Source: Ruegeria sp. EL01 (GTDB lineage: Bacteria > Pseudomonadota > Alphaproteobacteria > Rhodobacterales > Rhodobacteraceae). Taken from it: a stretch of 43,712 bases of DNA. How positions within the stretch are numbered: the stretch's first letter is position 1; each line of letters begins with the position of its first letter. Positions 16,749 through 24,955 of the stretch are shown one piece after another. The position numbers and the translations under genes were made by a program. The DNA lies in the NCBI RefSeq assembly GCF_900313035.1, contig NZ_OMPS01000002.1:1-43712 (forward strand), written 5' to 3'. The notes under the pieces are model-generated. The model saw nothing but the letters and a program-made list of their open reading frames with translations. It did no database searches and had not been told where the DNA came from.

Positions 16749-18046
16749 ACGACGCCACCGACTATAGCCAAACCTTCGCGGCCAAGCCACAGCCCCTGTC
16801 GCTTGAACAAGCGGCCTGGATAACCCCTCCGATGCAGGCAATCGACACCGAAGGCATGATTGATGTGCCCCGAATGCGGCGATATCGGCAAAACCGGCTG
16901 CGCGAACAGGTTCGCGCTCAGGACTTTGATGCGATCATTCTGGTGGAGCCTCTGTCCATTCGCTATGCAACTGGCGTTCGTAACTGCACTCTGTTTCAGA
17001 TGCACATTCAGGCCGGGTATCTGTTTATCCCTGCCGCTGGGCCGGTGGTCTATTTTGACAGTGAACCGGGCCGGAATACCGGTGCCACGCTGGAAACCAT
17101 TGATGAAATCCGCGACGATATCCTGCCGCTTTCCTATATGTTCGCCGGTCCTGACCATTTGAAATGGACGACAAACTGGGCCGATCAGATGGATGATCTG
17201 ATCCAACAGCATTGCGGTCAGGGCAAAAAACGCATCGCCATCGAACGAGCGGGCTTTCACGCGGAACAGGCACTTATCGCAAAAGGGCATGAACTGGCCG
17301 ATGTGGCCCCGGTGCTGGCGATGGCCCGCAAGATCAAGAGCCCCGAAGAAATTCTGGCGATGAACATGACCATCGCCGTGGCCGAGGATGGCATGACCCG
17401 GATGCGCGATGCCCTGCGCAATGGCATTATGGAACAGGAACTCTGGGCCATGATGTGGTCCGCGCTGATTGAGGGTGGCGGAGAATGGTTGGACTATCGT
17501 CTTTTGGCGAGTGGAGAACGGACAAACCCCTGGCAGCAAGAGGCTTCCAGTCGAATGATCCGCGCTGGCGATCTAGTTGTGTTCGACTGTGGTATGATCG
17601 GACCGTTTAGCTATGGGGCCGATATCAGCCGCGCCTATCGCTGCGGGCCAGGTAAGCCTACGGATTATCAGCGCAAGCTCTATACCATGGCTCATACTGA
17701 GGTGATGGGAAACACACCGCTGATGAAATCGGGCGCATCTTTCACTGAGATCGCCAACAACCGCCACATCGTTCCAGCGGGTTTTGGCAACCAGCCCTAT
17801 CCCTGCATGGCACATGGGATCGGCATGGCCGACGAATGGCCCGTCATCCTGCATTCGCCTGACAACCCCGAATTCTATGAAGGAGAGCTGGAAACCGGCA
17901 TGGTGATCTGCGTCGAAAGCTATGTGGGCGAAGTTGGTGGCGTCGAAGGTATCAAGCTGGAAGACCAGGTGCTGGTTACGGACGACGGGCCAATAACCCT
18001 GTCACGGTATCCCTTCGAAGAAGACCTACTGAGCAAAGAATACTGA
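16745..18046 (+). CDS. M24-family metalloenzyme resembling DMSP lyase DddP
   Basis: This is a 433-residue pita-bread-fold protein. All five M24 metal ligands are visible: Asp281, Asp293, His357, Glu391 and Glu406. Beyond the generic fold it shares with DddP (a DMSP lyase that releases DMS and acrylate) the segments GGEW..RLLASGERTNPW, CMAHGIGMADEWP, GIKLEDQVL and SRYPFEEDLL. Tyr352 and Asp363 fall where the DddP catalytic Tyr and Asp lie. DddP has DTD at the first ligand and this protein has DCG, so it is a relative and not proven DddP. The operon also holds a zwitterion transporter. ATG 16745 overlaps the previous stop; ATG 16727 is the alternative. Confidence 0.75.
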   Translation: MNDATDYSQTFAAKPQPLSLEQAAWITPPMQAIDTEGMIDVPRMRRYRQNRLREQVRAQDFDAIILVEPLSIRYATGVRNCTLFQMHIQAGYLFIPAAGPVVYFDSEPGRNTGATLETIDEIRDDILPLSYMFAGPDHLKWTTNWADQMDDLIQQHCGQGKKRIAIERAGFHAEQALIAKGHELADVAPVLAMARKIKSPEEILAMNMTIAVAEDGMTRMRDALRNGIMEQELWAMMWSALIEGGGEWLDYRLLASGERTNPWQQEASSRMIRAGDLVVFDCGMIGPFSYGADISRAYRCGPGKPTDYQRKLYTMAHTEVMGNTPLMKSGASFTEIANNRHIVPAGFGNQPYPCMAHGIGMADEWPVILHSPDNPEFYEGELETGMVICVESYVGEVGGVEGIKLEDQVLVTDDGPITLSRYPFEEDLLSKEY

Positions 18047-18062
18047 CCCCGGAGCCAATTAC

Positions 18063-18374
18063 ATGAACCAATGGATAGACGCCTGTGCCACAGATGAAGT
18101 CGACGAGGAAGACTTGATCGCGTGGGAGCACGAAGGCCGAAAGATCGCGATCTACAATACCGAGAAAGGTTTCTTTGCCACTGACCTTATGTGCACGCAC
18201 GAGGAACAGAGCCTTGAAGACGGGCTGGTTATTGATTGCGTGATTGAATGCCCTCTGCATGGCGGGCGGTTCGATATTTGCAGTGGCAAGGCACTTTCTG
18301 CACCGGTCTATGAAGACCTAAAAACCTATCCCGTTGATGTCAGAGACGGGCGCGTTTTCGTCCAGGTGCAGTGA
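18063..18374 (+). CDS. Rieske-type [2Fe-2S] ferredoxin
   Basis: This is a 103-residue soluble protein with the Rieske ligand pattern C-x-H (Cys44, His46) and C-x2-H (Cys63, His66) in MCTHEEQ and ECPLHGGRF. Small Rieske ferredoxins pass electrons to oxygenases. Here the only oxygenase-like partner in the operon is the membrane desaturase-family protein. No ferredoxin reductase gene is adjacent, so a general cellular reductase would be needed. Confidence 0.88.
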   Translation: MNQWIDACATDEVDEEDLIAWEHEGRKIAIYNTEKGFFATDLMCTHEEQSLEDGLVIDCVIECPLHGGRFDICSGKALSAPVYEDLKTYPVDVRDGRVFVQVQ

Positions 18375-18474
18375 AGTAAAGCTCACCTCTGCCAAACGAA
18401 TAGAGCCAGAAAGCGGCAAGCCAACTAAAACTTCAGCGCAACCAGAACAATAATATTTCAACGGGAGAACAAAA

Positions 18475-20142
18475 ATGAAACCACCCCTAATGGACTTACC
18501 TATATCCGTCGCGGAAAGCGGCTTTTATAAGGGGTTTACAAAAAACGTTACTATTACCGCGAAGATTATCGTGGGTATTATCATCGTATGGGCCGTCGCA
18601 TTTCCAGGAAGTGCTGCTGCATTTTTGGGCGGGATAAACTCGTTTATCCTAGCCACATTCAATTACTGGTACGTTTACGCAATGGCATTTTATGTGCTGA
18701 CGTGTTTTGCGCTGGCGCTTTGGCCAGCATCAGGCCGACTCAAGCTTGGCCTTGAAGACGACGAACCGGAATTTTCAAACTTCTCGTGGTTCTCAATGAT
18801 GTTCGGTGCCGGGATCGGGATTGGTATGCTGACATTCGCAACCGCCGAACCCATCTATCACTTTAAATCCAACCCATCGACCATCATGGGCCTGACTGAA
18901 GGCGAAACTTTAGGCAACGTCCGGGACGCATACATCTGGTCCTTCACCCATTGGGGCGTCGCAGCTTGGGCGTCATACGCGGTTGTAGGCTTGTCTCTGG
19001 CTTATTTTTCTTATCGTCGTGGCCTGCCACTCACGGTTCGCTCTGGTCTGACACCATTGTTCGGCAAAGCACTCTCTGGCACGTTGGGCCACGTCATTGA
19101 CATTGTCGCGGTTGTTGCAACCATTCTTGGTCTGGCCCAGACGCTGGGCTTCGGCGTCGATCAGTTCGTTTCTGGTTTGCACCGGATTGGCTTTGGTGAC
19201 TGGTTGTATACCGTAGACGCAGAAGGAACTCGTTCTGTGTCCACGGCGGCAATCATAGTCTCACTGTTTGTGATCATGGGCGCGTCGACTTTGTCCGCGT
19301 TGTCCGGTGTTGGAAAAGGGATTAAGTGGCTGTCAAACCTGAATATGGGCCTCAGCTTCTTCCTGCTGGCTTTCTTCCTGATCTTCGGCTCCACCTTCTT
19401 TGGTCTGCAGGCGCTATTTGTTGGCATTTTTGACTATGTCACCAACCTGCCATGGATCCTGTTCAACGTCTGGTCCAGCGATGGCGTTGAAGGTTCCGTA
19501 CCGGATCAGCTTGCCACTTGGCAGGGTGGCTGGAACATCTTCTACTGGGCCTGGTGGATCGCATTTGCGCCGTTCGTAGGCTTGTTCCTGGCGCGTGTGT
19601 CCCGTGGTCGAACTGTCCGCGAATACGTGATCGGTGCGATGTTTATACCAGGCCTGATGTGTTTTGTCTGGTTCTCGATCGTTGGTGGTACAGCTATTGA
19701 TCTGGAACTGAACGGCGATGCAAACCGAGCAATTTTGGACGCGGGCCAGGCAGACCAACTGTTTGCGATGTTAAACGTGATGCTCGACGATGGTCTAGCT
19801 TGGGTCATGTCTGTTATCGTCATGGTTCTGCTGCTGACTTACCTCGTAACGACAGCTGACTCTGGTGTTCTGATCATCAACACCATTAACGCTGCTGGGG
19901 ACGAAGGTCCGAAGGCTCGCCCACATATCCTGTTCTGGGGGGGTGCAATCGCACTTGTCGTTGGAGGCCTGATCATCGCGGGTGGCTTATCGGCCATCCA
20001 GACTGCAATGGTGATCGGTGCCCTGCCATTCAGCCTTGTCATGGTGCTGATGGGCTTCTCAGTCCTGAAGGCTATCTACAAAGACGGCAAGCGTGAGGCA
20101 GCAGGCATACAAAGCACTGTGAATGAAGTGGCCGCAGAATAA
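18475..20142 (+). CDS. BCCT-family transporter
   Basis: This is a 555-residue protein with about 12 membrane segments. BCCT hallmarks are visible: MMFGAGIGIGMLTFATAEPI, the tryptophan-rich helix (WSFTHWGVAAWASYA) and FYWAWWIAFAPFVGLFLARVSRGRT. The family imports quaternary ammonium and sulfonium compounds such as betaine, choline, carnitine and DMSP, usually with Na+ or H+. GGGAG lies before the ATG. It is 100 bases after the Rieske gene and closes the operon with a hairpin terminator. The transporter is the best clue to the type of substrate handled by the upstream enzymes. Confidence 0.92.
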   Translation: MKPPLMDLPISVAESGFYKGFTKNVTITAKIIVGIIIVWAVAFPGSAAAFLGGINSFILATFNYWYVYAMAFYVLTCFALALWPASGRLKLGLEDDEPEFSNFSWFSMMFGAGIGIGMLTFATAEPIYHFKSNPSTIMGLTEGETLGNVRDAYIWSFTHWGVAAWASYAVVGLSLAYFSYRRGLPLTVRSGLTPLFGKALSGTLGHVIDIVAVVATILGLAQTLGFGVDQFVSGLHRIGFGDWLYTVDAEGTRSVSTAAIIVSLFVIMGASTLSALSGVGKGIKWLSNLNMGLSFFLLAFFLIFGSTFFGLQALFVGIFDYVTNLPWILFNVWSSDGVEGSVPDQLATWQGGWNIFYWAWWIAFAPFVGLFLARVSRGRTVREYVIGAMFIPGLMCFVWFSIVGGTAIDLELNGDANRAILDAGQADQLFAMLNVMLDDGLAWVMSVIVMVLLLTYLVTTADSGVLIINTINAAGDEGPKARPHILFWGGAIALVVGGLIIAGGLSAIQTAMVIGALPFSLVMVLMGFSVLKAIYKDGKREAAGIQSTVNEVAAE

Positions 20143-20158
20143 CACGTCAATTGATTTT

Positions 20159-20180
20159 GGGCTGCCAACACTGGCGGCCC
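20159..20180 (+). terminator. Hairpin terminator after the BCCT gene
   Basis: An eight-pair stem (GGGCTGCC/GGCGGCCC, one wobble) closes a six-base loop 17 bases after the BCCT stop and is followed by a short T-containing run. It is consistent with intrinsic termination of the operon that began at 14110. Confidence 0.6.
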
Positions 20181-20479
20181 ATCTTTCGGCTCGCAAGACA
20201 TCATCGAATGGTGGTCAGCGCCCGAACACAACTTTGGGTAATTTGAGATCTGATGCCAAAGAATGAAGAATAGCGTTTTTGGCTGATTTCGCAGTGTCGC
20301 TTCATGATTTAGAGGGCAGTGTTCATGTTGATACCGAGATTACAGGCAATCTAGCAGAATGTTCGGCAGTCTTAAGATGCATCACTGAAGCGGCATCAAA
20401 CCGCGATATGTCTATTATGCGAATGAAGTCGTGATCTGATCATCGCGTCGCGAATTGGCAGGACAGCAATACGTTGCCA
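20181..20479. other. Intergenic region upstream of the MFS gene
   Basis: These roughly 300 bases contain no credible gene. They separate the BCCT operon from the MFS gene, which must therefore have its own promoter here. An AGGA at about 20459-20462 is the only ribosome-binding-site candidate. Confidence 0.45.
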
Positions 20480-21760
20480 ATGCACGATCCACTCATGAAA
20501 AAGGCGTTGGTTGAAAACTGGGCCCTGTTTTTGGGCATGCTCATGTTGATGGTGGCCAATGGGCTCCTCGCAACGTTGCTGACCATTCGTGGCAACGGGT
20601 TGGGGTTCAGCGATTTGACAATCTCGATAATGCAAGCCTGCTATCCATTCGGAGCGCTGGCCGGGACGTTGATAGCACCTCGCCTCGTCGAACGCGTCGG
20701 TCATATACGGGTGTTTTCGGCGCTGGCATCTCTGGTGTCGATTTCCGCAATCATCCATCTTCTCACCGGTGATCCGATCAGTTGGAGCGGGATGAGATTC
20801 CTGGCTGGTTTCTGCTATCCGGGATTGTATGTCATTACGGAAAGCTGGCTGAACGCCAAGTCCAAGAACCATATCCGGGCGCAGGTCCTGTCGATCTACT
20901 TCGTAATCCAGCTGATCGGTCCGGCTGCAGGCACGGCACTGGTTGGGCTTCCAGACCCAAGCGGGAACCTTCTATTTGGGATCGTATCGATCCTTATCTC
21001 GCTTTCGATTGTGCCACTTCTATTATCCGGCAACAGGGCGCCTGAATACTCGGCTCCAGAACGGATGCCTGCAACCAAACTCTACAAGATATCGCCGATG
21101 GCGGTCTCAGGCATCGTCCTGATGAGCATTGCAGTGGCGGCGTGGTACATATCACTACCGCTTTATGCCCTGCGGCAAGGGTTTACCCCGGCGCAAGCGT
21201 CAGGTGCGCTGGTTGTGGCGCTGACTGTAGGAGCACTGGTCCAATATCCGATTGGCTGGATTTCAGATCACACAGACCGAAGGTATGTGGTGATTGGCCT
21301 CGCATCGGTGACGGTTTTTGCCGGTCTTTGGATGGCGGCGGATGTTTCACCGTCTCGAACAATGATCGGCTTTTCCGTCATCGCCGCTGCAACTCTTCCT
21401 GTCTATTCCATTCTTGTGGCCCACGCCAATGACCAACTGACGGCCGGGCAGATCGTTCCTGCCAGCGGTACTATGGTCTTCCTGCTGAATATCGGCCTGT
21501 TTGGAGGCACGTTGATTGGTCCGAACACGATCTCGATGGCGGATGGTCGTGGGTTACAGATTCTGCTGATCGGCGTTAGTGCAGTCGTTGTAGCTCTGGC
21601 CATCATACGCCGTTTGAAAGTGGCGGCCCCTGAAGATACCGGCGCACTACAGGCCGTCGGCATAATTGGTGTTGCGCATCCAGGAGTTCTGCAGGCTGAA
21701 TCGTGGGTAGCGTTTGAGGAGCGCGCCAAGCTCGATCCTGAAATCGACGAGGAGTCATAA
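20480..21760 (+). CDS. MFS transporter (YcaD-like)
   Basis: This protein has about 426 residues and 12 predicted membrane segments. It has MFS loop motifs such as APRLVERVGHIR after helix 2 and GWISDHTDRRYVV in the middle loop. The overall pattern (GFSDLTISIMQACYPFGALAG, FCYPGLYVITESWLN) is that of the YcaD/UMF2 group, whose substrates are poorly known. Starts at 20474 (TTG), 20480 (ATG) and 20495 (ATG) are all possible. The C-terminal tail of about 60 residues is hydrophilic. It is not clearly part of the BCCT operon. Confidence 0.85.
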   Translation: MHDPLMKKALVENWALFLGMLMLMVANGLLATLLTIRGNGLGFSDLTISIMQACYPFGALAGTLIAPRLVERVGHIRVFSALASLVSISAIIHLLTGDPISWSGMRFLAGFCYPGLYVITESWLNAKSKNHIRAQVLSIYFVIQLIGPAAGTALVGLPDPSGNLLFGIVSILISLSIVPLLLSGNRAPEYSAPERMPATKLYKISPMAVSGIVLMSIAVAAWYISLPLYALRQGFTPAQASGALVVALTVGALVQYPIGWISDHTDRRYVVIGLASVTVFAGLWMAADVSPSRTMIGFSVIAAATLPVYSILVAHANDQLTAGQIVPASGTMVFLLNIGLFGGTLIGPNTISMADGRGLQILLIGVSAVVVALAIIRRLKVAAPEDTGALQAVGIIGVAHPGVLQAESWVAFEERAKLDPEIDEES

Positions 21761-21773
21761 TCCGGCAACCACT

Positions 21774-21925
21774 CAGTGATCATTCGCCCCATCAGCTCTG
21801 GGTCGCGGTCCAGTTCCTCAGCGGACAGTGTGTCGCCGCGTTCCTGCGCCACCTCGCGCTGCTTTTCCAGCGACCGGTGACCGACGCGCTCAACCTCGCC
21901 GACACGCTCCAGCGCCCGGTTCTGC
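21774..21925 (-). pseudogene. Fragment of a MobA/MobL-type relaxase gene
   Basis: Read on the minus strand, about 50 codons give NRALERVGEVERVGHRSLEK followed by QREVAQERGDTLSAEELDRD. This is the pattern seen in MobA/MobL plasmid relaxases just after the catalytic region, where the usual motif is RVDHRSLE. Both ends are lost, and the open frame only continues into unrelated MFS coding sequence. This is a scar of a mobilisable plasmid. Confidence 0.6.
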
Positions 21926-22171
21926 AATGTTGAGCCATGTCTCAGCGAACGTGTAGTTTGGATTTGGCATCTGATCTCGGATTTCAATGGCTGCTTCGGT
22001 GACGTTCACTGCATCGCGGCAAGGAACTTGCTGCAAGAGCGAGGAAATGCTGCGTCAGCAATCACCGCATTTGCATAGGTCAGGTTGTCCGCATTCTGTA
22101 AATTGGCGGGCTACATCTCGAAGGGCAGCATTCTGTGTAACGACACCCAAGAAGCGATTAAATAAAGAAAA

Positions 22172-22256
22172 AGCCTGATGTTTTCACATCAGGCTCGTCT
22201 TTCTGGTGACAATGAGGGAAGGTGTCGCCACCCGCGAACCTCAAAGCCGTTCGAGG
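22172..22256 (+). ncRNA. Candidate structured RNA upstream of an Abi gene
   Basis: Three elements follow one another. The first is a perfect nine-pair hairpin (AGCCTGATG/CATCAGGCT, 22172-22195). The second is a seven-pair stem (GGTGACA/TGTCGCC, 22205-22229, one wobble). The third is a short stem CGAA/TTCG whose loop CCTC (22239-22242) can pair with GAGG (22253-22256), forming a pseudoknot. The block lies 75 bases before an Abi-type gene start. Structured RNAs upstream of AbiF/Abi_2-type genes are known. Whether this is the same class is inference. The first hairpin alone could instead be a terminator. Confidence 0.45.
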
Positions 22257-22330
22257 AGATAAATACGCTGAGAAGCCCATGATGTCAAGGTTTGTGAGGT
22301 AGTCAAAGCGTTCAACTGGATGATCGCACG

Positions 22331-22509
22331 ATGCCGCAAGCCTTTCCTAACCAACTGATCACAGACCTTGAAGATGTCCTGTCATCGCCCCGTTTTGCTA
22401 CCTATTTGCGTGTCACTGGCGGTGACCGGCAGCGCGCAGCGCAACTCTACTGTTGGAATACCGAGGTCTCAGCCGCATTCTATACGCCACTTCAGTTTGC
22501 AGAGATAGG
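22331..22509 (+). pseudogene. Abi-family abortive-infection-like gene, truncated
   Basis: The first 59 codons (LEDVLSSPRFATYLRVTGGD, then YCWNTEVSAAFYTPLQFAEI) match the N terminus of Abi-like proteins found in many proteobacteria, which are thought to be RNase-type defence toxins. After about 22509 the frame runs into the truncated IS6 element, giving a meaningless tail to 22630. The catalytic part is missing, so it cannot work. Confidence 0.7.
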
Positions 22510-23091
22510 AGCGGCAAGAAATCTTTGGGCCTGTCTTGGCGATTTGAAACGGCCCATCAGCTTCTCACGTTTTCGAGTGGATCTGTGTGATCCTTCGATC
22601 CGATTGTTCAGCCCTTTGTGTGCTCTGTGATCCGCACCCGGCGCAAGATCGCGGATCGGCTTGAAATAGCTTCGCAACTTATCCGTGATCACAACACGGG
22701 GTTCGCCGAATTGTGAAATCAACCGCTTCAGAAAGCGCCGGGCTGCCTTAGCACTTCGCCGTGGTTGGACGAGGATATCAAGAGTATCTCCGTTCGCATC
22801 CACGGCCCGCCAGAGCCAGCATTTCCGACCATTGATCGGGATGACCACTTCGTCCAAATGCCATTTGTCGGCCGCGGTTGGCCGGTCTCGTCTGATGCAA
22901 TTGGCGAAATGGCGACCAAAGCGATTGACCCATTGCCGGATCGTCTCCCGGCTGACCGCCACGCCGCGTTCCGCGAGAAGATCTTCAACATAAGCGGTGC
23001 TGAGCGCAAAGCGATGGTAGACCCAGACGGCATAGGCGATGATCTCCCGCGGAAAACGAAAGCCCTTCAGGCGAGGCATCTTGGACGGCAT
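22510..23091 (-). pseudogene. IS6-family transposase, C-terminally truncated
   Basis: About 194 of roughly 236 residues remain. The catalytic Asp (DKWHLDEVV), second Asp (VVITDKLRSY) and Glu (NNRIEGSH) are all present, but the C terminus is lost after RQAQRFLAA, and the left inverted repeat is gone. The frame runs on a few codons into Abi sequence to 22492. The element cannot move on its own. Confidence 0.85.
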
Positions 23092-23144
23092 CTACATGCG
23101 TGAGGCTTAACCAGTTCAGTACGCGCAAACAAGTTGGCAATGCC
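22510..23144 (-). mobile_element. IS6-family insertion sequence, truncated at its 3' end
   Basis: The right end has the terminal sequence GGCATTGCCAACTTG (read on the minus strand from 23144), close to the IS6 copy at 8830. The left end is missing: homology to the other copy stops in the transposase gene at about 22510, where Abi coding sequence begins. The element is diverged from the 8830 copy and inverted relative to it. Confidence 0.8.
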
Positions 23145-23282
23145 GGGTCAAGTCATAAGCCACGGAACCTGTGGATATATTGCAATTAAGGGTACAAAAA
23201 TGCCCCAGAACGCCGTGAATCCGCAAATTCTGATTAATTAGGGTACAGTGACAACATCATCGAAGAGAGTTCAGGATTTCTG
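23145..23282. other. Short intergenic stretch
   Basis: These 138 bases lie between the IS6 end and the sulfatase stop codon. They contain no gene. Two GGGTACA(A/G) repeats (about 23189 and 23242) have no obvious meaning. Confidence 0.35.
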
Positions 23283-24893
23283 TCAGTCTTTCTGTTCGTG
23301 TTTCCAAGCTCTTAACTCGTCTTCGTTCCAAAATCCGAGATAGACGCCGTAGGCGGCGTCGTCTTTGCAAAGCGCTGTGTCGATCTTTTTGTCTGATATT
23401 GTGACGCGCGAATGCTGTTTGCGGGCCCACGCAAATAACACCTTACTAAGTCTTTTGATCTGATCGTGATGTTCGGTTGATGCACCTAGATCTTGGTATT
23501 CATCGGGATCGGTTTCAAGATCATAGAGCATCGGACGATGCCCCTCGACCCAGATCATTTTCCAACGACCATCAAACACCATCGTTAATCCGCAGCTTTT
23601 AGTGTCCGGACTCAGATGACGTAAATGGGGTCGTGCTGAATAGTCATATTCGGAAATCACGTATTCGCGTGGAGTAATAGTGCCACCGTGAATGGCAGGC
23701 ATCAGTGAATGCCCTTCCAAAATGTGATCTGGAACCTTGCCGCCCAAGAAATCGATAAAAGTGGGCGCCAGATCGATTGCTTCGGTTAAATCGTAACTGA
23801 CACTGCCGCGAGTGCTGTTTGCGGCGTTTGACGGATCGACGATAATCAGTGGGATGCGGGATGATTGATCGTGAAATAGTTCTTTCTCCCCCAGCCAATG
23901 ATCGCCAAGATAGTCGCCGTGGTCCGACGTAAAGACAATCAGTGTTTCGTCAGTTTGTCCGCTGTCCTCGAGATACTGAACAATTCTGCCGATTTGATCG
24001 TCAATTTGCGAGATCAGGCCCATGTACGCAGGGATCACAGTTTCCCGCACATCGTCGCGACTGAACGCCTTGCTATAGCGATGGTTGTAATACCCAGCCA
24101 TCAATGGATGCGGGTTAACCCTTTCCGCCTCGCTTCGCTTTACGGGCAAGATGTCGTCTGGGCCATACATGTCGTGGTAAGGAGCCGGCACAATGTAAGG
24201 CCAATGCGGCTTGATATAGCTCAGGTGTAAACACCAGCTTTCGTCTTTGGCCTGTTCCATGAATTCTATTGCGCGGGTTGTGGTGTAGGGAGTCTCTGAC
24301 TCCTTTTCGTCAATAGCCGCAGGTTTTGATGCATGACTAAGGAGCCAGCCGGATAAAATTTCGCCATCGTCCCCCCGTGCAGAGTTCGCCCATTGGTGCC
24401 AGGGGTTTGGCCCATTAAATCCCAATGCGTTCAGATGCTTGTTATAGTGGCTAGGTTGCTTTTTTGCCCCGTCCGGAACGACACCATCAAGCCGATCCCA
24501 GATTTCAAAACCACATTCTGCGACAAGCGCTCCGATGCCGGAGGACGCATCGATTCCAAGCCGTTCCATACCTTCTTTGTCAGCGGTCATATGCGTCTTG
24601 CCACATAGAACAGTCCGCGTACCGAGAGGGCGTAAGTGATCGCCGATTGTCATCTCGCCCACACGAAGGGGGTGCTCGTTCCAAAGAGCGCCATGGCTGC
24701 GCGCATACCGTCCGGTATAGAAACTCATCCGAGACGGTCCGCAAATCGGAGACTGTACATAGGTTCTGTCAAAGCGCACACCCCGTGACGCAAGGGCATC
24801 AATGTTCGGCGTGCGAATAGATGGATGCCCCGTGCAGCCAAGATAATCAAACCGAAGCTGGTCACACATTATGAACAGGACTTTCTTAGGCAA
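23283..24893 (-). CDS. Sulfatase / phosphonate monoester hydrolase family enzyme
   Basis: This is a 536-residue alkaline-phosphatase-superfamily hydrolase. The signature C-G-P-S-R at residues 51-55 (SPICGPSRMSFYTGR) predicts that Cys51 is converted to formylglycine. Metal ligands include Asp11 (MCDQLR) and the later FTSDHGDYLGDH. There is no signal peptide, so it is cytoplasmic, which suggests the sulfate or phosphonate ester is imported intact. It is 62 bases downstream of the dioxygenase pair on the same strand and probably supplies it with desulfated substrate. Choline-sulfatase-like or PMH activity cannot be excluded. Confidence 0.87.
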   Translation of the reverse strand: MPKKVLFIMCDQLRFDYLGCTGHPSIRTPNIDALASRGVRFDRTYVQSPICGPSRMSFYTGRYARSHGALWNEHPLRVGEMTIGDHLRPLGTRTVLCGKTHMTADKEGMERLGIDASSGIGALVAECGFEIWDRLDGVVPDGAKKQPSHYNKHLNALGFNGPNPWHQWANSARGDDGEILSGWLLSHASKPAAIDEKESETPYTTTRAIEFMEQAKDESWCLHLSYIKPHWPYIVPAPYHDMYGPDDILPVKRSEAERVNPHPLMAGYYNHRYSKAFSRDDVRETVIPAYMGLISQIDDQIGRIVQYLEDSGQTDETLIVFTSDHGDYLGDHWLGEKELFHDQSSRIPLIIVDPSNAANSTRGSVSYDLTEAIDLAPTFIDFLGGKVPDHILEGHSLMPAIHGGTITPREYVISEYDYSARPHLRHLSPDTKSCGLTMVFDGRWKMIWVEGHRPMLYDLETDPDEYQDLGASTEHHDQIKRLSKVLFAWARKQHSRVTISDKKIDTALCKDDAAYGVYLGFWNEDELRAWKHEQKD

Positions 24894-24955
24894 GATGTAT
24901 CGCTTTCTCGGTTATTTGAGTATGGCAGCGCTTGCCAAAGGCGTAGAGCGCTCAA

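Noticed and set aside
20159..20480. MFS gene as part of the BCCT operon
   Set aside because: A hairpin terminator and 300 bases of non-coding DNA separate them.
21987..22178. Possible 63-residue gene
   Set aside because: Its composition is not protein-like and its end runs into the hairpin at 22172.
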